Shown here: positions 27,101-35,235 of the stretch, one piece after another
How the letters are laid out: the number at the start of each line of letters is the position of its first letter
Numbering within the stretch: the stretch's first letter is position 1
Source of the DNA: Streptomyces sp. 1222.5
GTDB lineage: Bacteria > Actinomycetota > Actinomycetes > Streptomycetales > Streptomycetaceae
Length of the DNA stretch: 64,000 nt
Assembly: GCF_900105245.1 (NCBI RefSeq)
Contig: NZ_FNSZ01000001.1
Location: 3,224,001 to 3,288,000 of the forward strand
Direction: 5' to 3'
Notes under the pieces: generated by a model
Told to the model about the DNA's origin: nothing
The model's input: the letters and a program-made list of their open reading frames with translations, nothing else
Databases searched by the model: none
Program-made: the position numbers and the translations under genes

Positions 27101-27654
27101 TCGGGGTCGACGAGGTGTTCGGCGAGCTCGGAGTCGAGGGTCAGCAGGTCGCTGACGAGGTCCGCGAAGGAGCGGGTCAGAGCCGGGTAGGGGCCGGGTG
27201 CCTCGCGCAGCACGCGCGCGGCGAGCTGGTAGCGGGTGGCATCGGCCAGCAGACGCGAGGTGGGCTCCAGCCCGAGGCGCAGTCCGTGGTCGGTCAGCAG
27301 CCGCCCGGCGAAGGCGTGGTACGTCGAGATGACCGCCTCGCCCGGCGGGTTGTCGGGGTCGATGACGTCCGGGTCCGTGACACCGGCCTTGATCAGCGCC
27401 TTGCGGACGCGCTCGCCCAGCTCGCCGGCGGCCTTGTTGGTGAACGTGAGGCCGAGGACCTGCTCGGGGGCGACCTGCCCGGTGCCGACGAGCCAGACCA
27501 CGCGGGCCGCCATCACGGTGGTCTTGCCCGAACCGGCGCCGGCCACGATCACCTGCGGGGCGGGCGGCGCGACGATGCAGGCCGTCTGCTCCGGGGTGAA
27601 CGGGATGCCGAGGAGCTCCTTGAGCTGCTCGGGATCGGTGATACGGGCGGGCAT
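24103..27654 (-). CDS. adnB: AdnB-type helicase–nuclease subunit
   Basis: 1183 aa. Walker A AGAGSGKTTVMAARVVW (39–45 core), motif II LLDEYQDTSVAQRV, motif VI region RLGYVTFTRPRS, and a C-terminal RecB-like nuclease with RGRIDAVYR and YEIVDWKTS (PD-(D/E)xK). This matches AdnB, which with AdnA forms the actinobacterial double-strand break resection machine. Residues about 860–950 are an acidic insertion with DPY-type repeats (PYGEDPYEEPYDDQPY) not expected in a compact enzyme. ATG 27654 has TAGCCT 8 nt upstream, suggesting its own leaderless promoter in the 141-nt gap after adnA. Confidence 0.93.
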   Translation of the reverse strand: MPARITDPEQLKELLGIPFTPEQTACIVAPPAPQVIVAGAGSGKTTVMAARVVWLVGTGQVAPEQVLGLTFTNKAAGELGERVRKALIKAGVTDPDVIDPDNPPGEAVISTYHAFAGRLLTDHGLRLGLEPTSRLLADATRYQLAARVLREAPGPYPALTRSFADLVSDLLTLDSELAEHLVDPEELRAWDADLLHTLGGAKLTNADLRKVPETAAARRELADLVHRYRAVKRERDLLDFGDQIALSARLSRVPEVGRLLREEFRVVLLDEYQDTSVAQRVLLAGLFGGGTGHPVTAVGDPCQAIYGWRGASVANLDDFPAHFPLSDGRRATRQSLSENRRSGGRLLDLANGLAEPLRAMHAGVEALRPAPGAERDGTVRCALLPTHAEEIDWIADSLAHLVRTGTAPAEIAVLCRTATDFAEIQGALVARDVPVEVVGLSGLLHLPEVADLVAVCEVLQDPGANASLVRLLTGPRWRIGPRDLALLGRRARLLVAHARVDGTDDPDRRLAAAVEGTDPSEVISLADALDTFLETPLEGDFAKGTDDGLPFSPDARVRFARLAAELRDLRRSLSDPLMDVLHRVLAVTGLEVELSASPHALAARRRETLSNFLDVAASFAAGDGEATLLAFLGFLRTAAQYEKGLDNALPGGENTVKVLTAHKSKGLEWDVVAVPGLVKGTFPSAQGREKWTAQAKVLPHALRGDTDTLPDIDSWDSRGMKAFHEAMKEHQHTEELRLGYVTFTRPRSLLLGSGHWWGPSQKKPRGPSDFLQALYDHCAAGYGEIEAWAEEPAEDEENPALHTAAADQVWPLPLDDAALARRRAAADTVLAHLDALAAQGDDRPPAAHDPAAVDDPDWPAPPDDDPYGEDPYEEPYDDQPYDEDVPYDGDLPYDEDPFGAEPYAADAPAAEQPAADDLAPEEESAERPTVPHQATAPQDGLDGPRRTEARPRTSLTPEEARAIASWDRDLGALTGELLRARRTVTDVPLPVTLTASQLMRLAEDPDGLAQELARPMPRPPQPAARRGTRFHAWVEARFEELTLPLLEPEELPGSDAEIADERDLEALKEAFERTEYARRTPYRVEAPFQLGLAGRVVRGRIDAVYRNGDGDGATYEIVDWKTSRTRSADPLQLAIYRLAWAEQQGVPPESVTVAFLYVRTGEVVRPTGLPDRAALERLLTGGT

Positions 27655-27795
27655 GTGGAGAGAGGCTAGCGGCGGCCACTGACAGTCGGGGACGAATCCA
27701 CCCGCCGGGGTGGAAGAGACGCAGGTCAGCGCGGGTGGTGCCGTACGTCACTCCGGACCGTGCACCACTGCGGCCGCACGCCGCCGTGCCGTTCG

Positions 27796-30700
27796 TCACT
27801 CCACCACGTGGCGGCCCTCGGGGCGGGCGCTGCACGAGGCGCGGAACGCGCAGTGGGTGCAGTGCTGGCCGGCGCTCGGGGTGAACCGCTCGTCGAGGAC
27901 CTTGCCGGCGGCGGTGGCCAGCAGCTCGCCGACCCACTCCCCGGACGGCGGCTCCTGCGGTTGTACCTTGGGCAGGGTCTCCCCGCCGTCACGCTTGGCC
28001 GCACCCTGCCTGAGGTGCACCAGCTCGGCACCGCCCGGCTCGGGGCGCACCCCGTCGAAGGCCGCGTCCAAGGCACCCTCCCGGACGGCCAGCTGGTAGA
28101 CGGCGAGCTGGGGGTGGCGGGCCACCTCCGCGGCGCTCGGCGCCTGTTTGCCGGTCTTGAAGTCGACCACGTAGGCCCGGCCGTCGCCGTCCGTCTCCAC
28201 GCGGTCCATCTGGCCGCGGATGCGGATCTCGTAGTCGCCCGCCCCGAGGGTGACGTCGAAGTCCTGCTCGCTCGCCACGGTGGTACGGCCGGCGCGGTTC
28301 AGCACGTGCCAGTTCAGGAAGCGTTCGAGCGCCACGCGCGCGTTGGCCTTCTCCTGCTGCGACTTCCAGGGCGCGTCGAAGGCGAGCGCGTTCCACACCG
28401 AGTCCAGGCGTTCCATGAGGACGTCGAGGTCGGCCGGGGTGCGGCCGGAGGCGACCTCGTCGGCGAGGACGTGCACGACGTTGCCGAAGCCCTGGGCGGT
28501 GGTGGCGGGTGCGTCGGCCTTCACCTCACGGCCCAGGAACCACTGGAGCGCGCAGGTGTTGGCGAGCTGGTCGAGGGCGCTGCCGGAGAGCACCACGGGC
28601 TGGTCCCGGTGGCGCAGCGGCACCTTGCTCTCGGTCGGCTCGAACATGCCCCACCAGCGGTAGGGGTGCGCGGACGGCACCAGCGGGCGGCCGTCCTCGT
28701 CGGCCAGTGCGGCGAGCCGGGCCAGGCGGTCGGCGGCGGCCTCCCGCAGGGCGCCGGACGCGCGCGGGTCCACGGTGGTGGCGCGCAGTTCGGCGACGAG
28801 CGCGGCGACCGACAGCGGGCGGCGGGGTCGCCCGGTGACGTCCTTGGGTTCGACGCCCAGTTCGGTCAGGAACCGGGAGGGCTGGTCGCCGTCGTCGGCG
28901 GGTGCCTTCACCGCGGTGACGACGAGACGCTCCCGCGCGCGCGTGGCGGCCACGTAGAACAGGCGGCGCTCCTCGGCGAGCAGCGCGCCCGGGGTGAGCG
29001 GTTCGGCGAGGCCGTCGCGGCCGATGCGGTCCGCCTCCAGGAGGGAGCCGCGGCGGCGCAGGTCGGGCCACAGTCCCTCCTGGACGCCGGCGACGACGAC
29101 CAGCCGCCACTCCAGGCCCTTGGAGCGGTGCGCGGTCATCAGGCGGACGGCGTCGGGGCGTACCGATCGGCGCGTGAGCGTGTCCGCGGCGATGTCCTCG
29201 GCCTCGATCTCGGCCAGGAAGTTCAGGGCGCCACGGCCGCCGGTGCGTTCCTCCGCGCGCGCGGCGGTGGCGAACAGAGCGCACACGGCGTCGAGGTCGC
29301 GGTCGGCGTTGCGGCCGGCCGCGCCGCCGCGCCGGGCGGCACGCTCCAGCCGGGTGGGCCACGGGGTGCCCTGCCACAGGTCCCACAGGGCCTCCTCGGC
29401 CGTGCCCCCGCCGGCGAGACGCTCGCGGGCCTTGCGCAGCAGCGCGCCGAGGCGCTGCGCGCCGCGCGCGTACACCGGGTCGTGCACGGACAGGCGCTCG
29501 GGCTCGGCGAGCGCCCGCGCGAGGAGTTCGTCGGACGGGGGCGGCAGCGGGTTCCCGGCGGCGCGCTCCTCCTCGCGCAGGGCACGCCCGAGACGGCGCA
29601 GATCGGCGGTGTCCATCCCGGCGAGAGGGGAGGCGAGCAGGGTGAGCGCGGTCTCGGTGCCGAGCCAGGAGGTGTCCGGGACCGGCTCGGCGGCCGGCGC
29701 GAGGGCTTCGGCCGCGGCGGCGGGTTCCTGTGCGGCGGGTTCCCCGGTGGTGGGTTCCTCGGCGGACGGATCGTGGTCCGCGATGGTGGCGGCGGGGTCG
29801 GCGGGGTCGGCGGGGTCGGCGGGGTGATCGTGGGCCGCGGTGGCCGCTTCGGGGGTCTCGGGGGACGGCTCCTCGTGCGCGAGGGCCCCGCCGGACTCCT
29901 CGGCGGCGCGCTCCGCGGTGGGCTCGCCGGGCTCCTCCGCGGACGGTTCGCCCTCCGCCGTGGGGCCCCCGGACCCCTCCTCGTGGCGCCGGGCCTCGGC
30001 CGTGGCCACCGCCCGCAGGGCCGCGAGCAGCGGGGCGACCGCGGGCTCGTGCCGCAGCGGCAGGTCGTCGCCGTCGATGTCCAGCGGGACGCCGGCCGCG
30101 GTGAGGGCCCGGCGCAGGGTCGGGAGGGTGCGGGCGCCTGCACGGACCAGGACGGCCATGTCGCTCCAGGGGACGCCGTCCTCCAGGTGCGCGCGGCGCA
30201 GGATGTCCGCCACGTTGTCCAGTTCCGTGCCGGCCGTCGGGTAGGTGTAGACCTCGACCCGGCCGCCGTCCCGTACGGCGGCCGGCTCACGGTGGGCGCG
30301 CACCTTGTCGGCGGGCAGCCTGGGCAGCGGCATGCGCTGGGTGATCAGGCGGGTCGCGGCCAGCAGGGCGGCCCCGGAACGGCGGGAGGTGCGCAGCACC
30401 TCGACGGGGGCGGGGCGGCCGTCCGCGCGCGTGAAGGCCACGGGGAAGTCGAGGATGCCGTTCACGTCGGCGCCCCGGAAGGTGTAGATCGACTGGTCGG
30501 GATCGCCGAGGGCGACCAGGGTGCGCCCGCCGCCCGCCAGCGCGTGCAGGAGGCGCACCTGGGCGGGGTCGGTGTCCTGGTACTCGTCGACGTACACGGC
30601 GTCGTACCGGTCGGCGAGCCGCGCGGCGGTCCCGGGCCGGTGGGCGAGCAGGACCGCGCGGTGGACGAGTTCCGCGTAGTCGATGACGCCCTGCATGTCG

Positions 30701-31386
30701 AGGACGTCCAGGTACTCGGCGAGGAACGCGGCGGCGGCACGCCAGTCGGGGCGGCCGATGCGCCGGGCGAAGTCGTCCAGGGCGCCGGGTCCGAGGCCCA
30801 GCTCGCGGCTGCGGGCGAGGACCGCGCGGACCTCGTCGGCGAAGCCGCGTGTGGTCAGGCAGGCGCGCAGCTCGTCCGGCCAGCGCACATGGGTCAGTCC
30901 GCGCCGCTCCAGCTCGGGCTGGCCGGCCAGCAGCTCGCGGACGGTGACGTCCTGTTCCGGCCCGGAGAGCAGGCGCAGGGGCTCGGTGAACAGGTCGCTG
31001 TCCTGGTGGGCGCGGACCAGCGCGTAGCAGTACGAGTGGAAGGTGGTGGCCCGGGGGGCGCGCGCCGCGCCCATGCGCAGGGCCATGCGGTCGCGCAGGT
31101 CGACGGCGGCCTTGCGGCTGAACGTCAGCACGAGGATCCGCTCCGGATCACCGCCGCGGGCGATCCGCGCGGCCACGGACTCGACCAGGGTGGTGGTCTT
31201 GCCGGTACCCGGACCCGCGAGGACGAGCAGTGGACCGGAGCGGTGGTCAACCACGGCACGCTGTGCCGCGTCCAGAGGAGGGGGATCCGTGCGGGACGGC
31301 CGGGTACGGACCAGTCGGTAAGCGCCACGGCTCCCCTGCCGCACCTGGGGGTGCGGCAGGCGCCTGGTGGTGGAGGAGGAGCTCAC
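27796..31386 (-). CDS. adnA: AdnA-type helicase–nuclease subunit with Fe–S cysteines
   Basis: About 1196 aa. Walker A VLAGPGTGKTTTLV (58–64 core), motif II YVDEYQDTDPAQVRLL, LMTAHRSKGLEWRLVVV, then a nuclease domain with GQMDRVETD, YVVDFKTGKQ and QLAVYQ. C-terminal cysteines (CTHCAFRASC plus an upstream Cys in NTCALQWFL) resemble the iron–sulfur staple of AddB-like nucleases. Residues about 465–569 form an acidic low-complexity insertion (Glu/Pro/Ala), including a DPADPADPAD run from a 9-bp DNA repeat. GTG at 31386 was chosen. It is the upstream partner of adnB. Confidence 0.92.
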   Translation of the reverse strand: MSSSSTTRRLPHPQVRQGSRGAYRLVRTRPSRTDPPPLDAAQRAVVDHRSGPLLVLAGPGTGKTTTLVESVAARIARGGDPERILVLTFSRKAAVDLRDRMALRMGAARAPRATTFHSYCYALVRAHQDSDLFTEPLRLLSGPEQDVTVRELLAGQPELERRGLTHVRWPDELRACLTTRGFADEVRAVLARSRELGLGPGALDDFARRIGRPDWRAAAAFLAEYLDVLDMQGVIDYAELVHRAVLLAHRPGTAARLADRYDAVYVDEYQDTDPAQVRLLHALAGGGRTLVALGDPDQSIYTFRGADVNGILDFPVAFTRADGRPAPVEVLRTSRRSGAALLAATRLITQRMPLPRLPADKVRAHREPAAVRDGGRVEVYTYPTAGTELDNVADILRRAHLEDGVPWSDMAVLVRAGARTLPTLRRALTAAGVPLDIDGDDLPLRHEPAVAPLLAALRAVATAEARRHEEGSGGPTAEGEPSAEEPGEPTAERAAEESGGALAHEEPSPETPEAATAAHDHPADPADPADPAATIADHDPSAEEPTTGEPAAQEPAAAAEALAPAAEPVPDTSWLGTETALTLLASPLAGMDTADLRRLGRALREEERAAGNPLPPPSDELLARALAEPERLSVHDPVYARGAQRLGALLRKARERLAGGGTAEEALWDLWQGTPWPTRLERAARRGGAAGRNADRDLDAVCALFATAARAEERTGGRGALNFLAEIEAEDIAADTLTRRSVRPDAVRLMTAHRSKGLEWRLVVVAGVQEGLWPDLRRRGSLLEADRIGRDGLAEPLTPGALLAEERRLFYVAATRARERLVVTAVKAPADDGDQPSRFLTELGVEPKDVTGRPRRPLSVAALVAELRATTVDPRASGALREAAADRLARLAALADEDGRPLVPSAHPYRWWGMFEPTESKVPLRHRDQPVVLSGSALDQLANTCALQWFLGREVKADAPATTAQGFGNVVHVLADEVASGRTPADLDVLMERLDSVWNALAFDAPWKSQQEKANARVALERFLNWHVLNRAGRTTVASEQDFDVTLGAGDYEIRIRGQMDRVETDGDGRAYVVDFKTGKQAPSAAEVARHPQLAVYQLAVREGALDAAFDGVRPEPGGAELVHLRQGAAKRDGGETLPKVQPQEPPSGEWVGELLATAAGKVLDERFTPSAGQHCTHCAFRASCSARPEGRHVVE

Positions 31387-31643
31387 GTGGTTGGCCGGTC
31401 CTGGTGGTCGTACTGGTGGTCGGGCGGTCACGCGTGCGAGACGGTGGCCGCGGGGTGAGGGGGACGCGCGCAGCCGACGCTACGCTCCCGCTCCGGACGG
31501 AAGCAGGGCTTCCGCTTCTTCCCTCACGGCGCTCGCGCCACGCGAGTCCCGCACCTCACGAACGTACGTCATGCCACGGACGTCCCCGATGTCACCCGTA
31601 CGGGCCGCGGGCCCTCCCCGGCGGCATCCGATGGCGGAAGCTG
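31387..31643. other. Intergenic region upstream of adnA
   Basis: No established gene. A weak minus-strand ORF at 31480–31572 (30 codons, MTYVREVRDSRGASAVREEA…) is open but has no ribosome binding site and only modest third-position bias. No sigma-R-like site, terminator or palindrome was found. It probably holds the adnA promoter. Confidence 0.4.
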
Positions 31644-32030
31644 TCAGGTGTGACCCTCCGCGCCCGCGCCGCCGTCCCACCGGGCCCGCCGCATGTCGAG
31701 CCGCGGCACATGGCCCTCGGCGCTCCTGCCGGCCTGCCTCAGCGGCGTGCCCTCGTCGCGGTAGTGGGCGAGCGCGCGCAGCTCGTGCCCGGGCAGCAGC
31801 GCACCGTCCGCGCGGACCACCCGCCACCACGGCACGGCGCCGCCGTAGAGAGCCATCACGCGGCCGACCTGGCGCGGCCCTCCCTCCTCGAGCCACTCGG
31901 CGACATCGCCGTACGTCATGACCCGCCCCGGCGGAATCCGCTCGGCGACCTCCAGGACCCGCTCGGCGTATTCCGGCAGGGTCTCCGCGTACTCCTCGCG
32001 GGTCTCTCGGGCAGGTCTCTGCTCGCTCAT
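31644..32030 (-). CDS. Alkyltransferase-like (ATL/MGMT-family) protein
   Basis: 128 aa. The MGMT C-terminal DNA-binding fold is recognisable (RIPPGRVMTYGDVAEWLEEG, GRVMALYGGAVPWWRVVRAD), but the catalytic PCHR motif reads PWWR, so the alkyl-accepting cysteine is absent. This substitution defines ATL proteins, which bind O6-alkylguanine, flip it and recruit nucleotide excision repair. ATG 32030 has CAGGAT at 32038–32043, exactly 7 nt upstream, indicating leaderless transcription. Location beside adnA fits a DNA-repair role. Confidence 0.9.
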   Translation of the reverse strand: MSEQRPARETREEYAETLPEYAERVLEVAERIPPGRVMTYGDVAEWLEEGGPRQVGRVMALYGGAVPWWRVVRADGALLPGHELRALAHYRDEGTPLRQAGRSAEGHVPRLDMRRARWDGGAGAEGHT

Positions 32031-32216
32031 TCGCCCCATCCTGCCGCACCCCACCGACATCGCGCCGGGGACCGCGCTCCTTGGTGCTCTCGCACCGGCG
32101 CGTCGCTTCGGGCAGACTGTGCGCCCGCGCATCCAGACCCTGATGCCCGCGTCGGTCGGTGGAGCATGCCACCATCGTGCGGGCGGTGACCGGTGATACG
32201 AGACCAAGAAGAGACC

Positions 32217-35153
32217 ATGAAGCAGCAGGGCGTGCACCCCGAGGACGCGGCGGGCACCCCTGACGCCGCCGCGCGCCCCGACACCGCCCGCGCGGGCACG
32301 GGCGACCCGGACGCGCGGCGGGAGGAATCCGGTCCGCGCAAGGACGATCTCACGCGGCCACCCCGGAACGACGGCGGCACGCGCGCGCGTGAGGACGACG
32401 GCGCGGCGCCCGACGACGCCCGCGGGGCGTCGCGCGCGGGCGGCTCCTCGCCCGCGCGCGACGACGGCGACGGCGACAAGGCAGGCGAGGGGGCGCAGAT
32501 GCCGGAGAAACCGCCCCCCGGCCACGGTTCGGGCGTGGGCGCGGACCCTCACGCGGAGGCGGTCGAGGGCGACGAGCCCCTGCTGCCCGCGCGGGTGCAC
32601 CGCCCCTCCGACCTCATGCGGCTCCTGGTGGGCGTGCTCGCCGTCGTCGTGCTGTTCGCGATCGCCGCGTTCGCCCACGGCACCACCTCGGGCCTCGAAC
32701 AGGACATCAACAAGGGCACGGGGCAGGCGCCCGATCTGCTCATCAAGATCGCGGGACTGGCGTCCAGCATCGCGATCCTCCTCGTGCCGGTCGCCTTCGC
32801 GATCGAACGCCTGATCAAACGGGACGGACTGCGGATCGCCGACGGCGTCCTCGCGGCCGTCCTCGCGCACGGAGTGACCCTCGCCACCGACCTGTGGGTC
32901 GCGCGGGGCGCCCCGGACTCGATCCAGGAGGCGCTCACCCAGCCCTCGCCGGGTGACATCCACGCGCTGACCGACCCCGTGCACGGCTATCTGGCTCCGG
33001 TCATCGCCTACATGACGGCCGTCGGCATGTCCCGCCGGCCCAGATGGCGCGCGGTGCTGTGGATCGTGCTGATGCTCGACGCGTTCTCGATGCTCGTCAC
33101 CGGCTACACGACCCCGTTCTCGATCATCCTGACGGTGCTGATCGGCTGGACGATCGCCTACGGCACCCTGTACGCGGTGGGCTCCCCCAACGTCCGCCCG
33201 ACCGGGCAGACACTGATGGCGGGCCTCAGACACGTCGGCTTCCATCCCCTCAGCGCGGCCCGCGAGGAGACCGTCGAGACGGAGAACGGCGACCGGGGCC
33301 GGCGCTACTTCGTCACCCTGGAGGACGGACCTCCGCTGGATGTCACGGTCGTCGACCGGGAACAGCAGGCCCAGGGCTTCTTCTACCGCGCGTGGCGCAA
33401 TCTGACCCTGCGCGGCTTCGCCACCCGCTCCAGCCTCCAGTCGCTGCGCCAGGCGCTGGAACAGGAGGCCCTGCTGGCCTACGCGGCGATCGCGGCCGGC
33501 GCCAACGCGCCGAAGCTGATCGCCACCTCCGAGCTCGGCCCCGACGCGGTCATGCTCGTCTACGAGCACACCGGCGGGCGCACCCTGGACACACTGGCCG
33601 ACGAGGAGATCACCGACGAGCTGCTGCGCACCACCTGGCACCAGGTGCAGGCGCTGCAGTCGCGTCGCATCGCGCACCGCAGGCTGGCCGGGGACGCGAT
33701 CCTGGTGGATCGTTCCGGCAAGGTGATCCTCGCCGAGCTGCGCGGCGGCGAGATCGCCGCCGGTGATCTGCTGCTCCGCATGGACGTCGCCCAGCTGCTC
33801 ACCACGCTCGGTCTGCGGGTCGGCGCCGAACGCGCCGTGGCCTCGGCGGTCGGCGTGCTCGGTCCGGACGCGGTCGCCGACTGCCTGCCGATGCTCCAGC
33901 CGATCGCGCTGACGCGCTCCACGCGCGCGACGCTGCGCCGGCTGGCCCGCGAGCGGGCCCAGCGCGAGCGCGAGGCGGTGCTGGAGGCGTCCCGGCAGAC
34001 CAAGGCGGCCCGCGCGGAGGAGGCGTCCGGCGCGGCCCCGGCCGCCGTCGACAAGCCGGACAAGAAGACGGTCCGCGCCGAGCAGCGCGCGGAGAAGCGG
34101 GCCCTCGACGAAGCCCTCGATGAGGCCCGCGAGGAGGCCCGCGAGGAGGACCTGCTCACCCAGATCCGGCACCAGGTGCTGCGGATCAGGCCCCAGGCGC
34201 CCGTGGAACCGGCCCGACTGGAGCGGGTGCGGCCGAAGACGCTGATCAGTTTCATCGCCGGTGCCATCGGCGCGTACTACCTGCTGACGCAGCTCACCCA
34301 CATCGAGTTCGGCACGCTGTTCGCGCAGGCCCAGTGGGGCTGGGTGGCCGCCGCGGTGGTGTTCTCCGCGCTCAGCTACGTCGCCGCGGCGATGGCGCTG
34401 CTGGGGTTCGTGCCCGAGCGGGTGCCGTTCCCGAGGACGGTGGCGGCGCAGGTCGCCGGCTCCTTCGTGAAGATCGTGGCGCCGGCCGCGGTCGGGGGCG
34501 TGGCCCTCAACACGCGCTTCCTCCAGCGCGGGGGCGTGCGCCCCGGGCTCGCAGTGGCGAGCGTCGGGGCGTCACAGCTGTTCGGGCTCGGCTGCCACAT
34601 CCTGATGCTGCTGTCGTTCGGCTATCTGACCGGCACCGAGAAGACACCGTCCCTGTCGCCGTCCCGCACGGTCATCGCGGGTCTGCTGACCGTGGCGGTG
34701 CTGGTGCTCGTCGTGACCTCGGTGCCGTTCCTGCGGAAATTCGTCGTCACGCGCGTGAGGTCGCTGTTCGCCGGTGTCGTGCCGCGCATGCTCGACGTGC
34801 TCCAGCGGCCGCAGAAGCTGGTCACCGGCATCGGCGGCATGCTCCTGCTGACCGCCTGCTTCGTGATGTGCCTGGACGCCTCCATCCGCGCCTTCGGCGA
34901 CGGCACGGTCTCGCTGAGCATCGCCAGCGTCGCGGTCGTCTTCCTGGCCGGCAATGCGCTGGGTTCGGCCGCGCCGACACCGGGCGGGGTGGGCGCGGTC
35001 GAGGCGACGCTGACCGTCGGCCTGATCGCCGTCGGCCTGCCCAAGGAGGTCGCCGCGCCGGCCGTCCTGCTGTTCCGTCTGCTGACGCTGTGGCTGCCGG
35101 TGCTGCCGGGCTGGCTCGCCTTCAACCACCTGACCCGCAAGGGCGCTCTCTGA
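32217..35153 (+). CDS. LPG-synthase-type membrane protein with degenerate kinase-like domain
   Basis: About 978 aa. Order: disordered charged N-terminus (1–125), several membrane helices (from about 134, LMRLLVGVLAVVVLFAIAAF), a kinase-like domain (about 330–560), a charged coiled-coil-like segment (about 560–650), and a C-terminal LPG_synthase_TM (UPF0104/TIGR00374-like) bundle (about 675–970). In the kinase-like part the hinge LVYEHTGGR is seen, but the catalytic loop reads HRRLAGDAIL and the DFG position reads ELR, so catalysis is unlikely. Family members flip or modify lipids; this one lacks an aminoacyl-transfer domain. Start ATG 32217 or GTG 32193. Confidence 0.88.
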   Translation: MKQQGVHPEDAAGTPDAAARPDTARAGTGDPDARREESGPRKDDLTRPPRNDGGTRAREDDGAAPDDARGASRAGGSSPARDDGDGDKAGEGAQMPEKPPPGHGSGVGADPHAEAVEGDEPLLPARVHRPSDLMRLLVGVLAVVVLFAIAAFAHGTTSGLEQDINKGTGQAPDLLIKIAGLASSIAILLVPVAFAIERLIKRDGLRIADGVLAAVLAHGVTLATDLWVARGAPDSIQEALTQPSPGDIHALTDPVHGYLAPVIAYMTAVGMSRRPRWRAVLWIVLMLDAFSMLVTGYTTPFSIILTVLIGWTIAYGTLYAVGSPNVRPTGQTLMAGLRHVGFHPLSAAREETVETENGDRGRRYFVTLEDGPPLDVTVVDREQQAQGFFYRAWRNLTLRGFATRSSLQSLRQALEQEALLAYAAIAAGANAPKLIATSELGPDAVMLVYEHTGGRTLDTLADEEITDELLRTTWHQVQALQSRRIAHRRLAGDAILVDRSGKVILAELRGGEIAAGDLLLRMDVAQLLTTLGLRVGAERAVASAVGVLGPDAVADCLPMLQPIALTRSTRATLRRLARERAQREREAVLEASRQTKAARAEEASGAAPAAVDKPDKKTVRAEQRAEKRALDEALDEAREEAREEDLLTQIRHQVLRIRPQAPVEPARLERVRPKTLISFIAGAIGAYYLLTQLTHIEFGTLFAQAQWGWVAAAVVFSALSYVAAAMALLGFVPERVPFPRTVAAQVAGSFVKIVAPAAVGGVALNTRFLQRGGVRPGLAVASVGASQLFGLGCHILMLLSFGYLTGTEKTPSLSPSRTVIAGLLTVAVLVLVVTSVPFLRKFVVTRVRSLFAGVVPRMLDVLQRPQKLVTGIGGMLLLTACFVMCLDASIRAFGDGTVSLSIASVAVVFLAGNALGSAAPTPGGVGAVEATLTVGLIAVGLPKEVAAPAVLLFRLLTLWLPVLPGWLAFNHLTRKGAL

Positions 35154-35235
35154 AGCCGGCGGGGCGAGCGCACGGGCGTACCTCGTACGGCTCGCGTCCC
35201 GCGCGCGTGGGCGGACGCGGGCCCACGATGGAGAC

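Noticed and set aside
31480..31572. 30-codon minus-strand ORF upstream of adnA
   Set aside because: No ribosome binding site, mediocre codon bias and no homology; kept only as a note in the intergenic entry.
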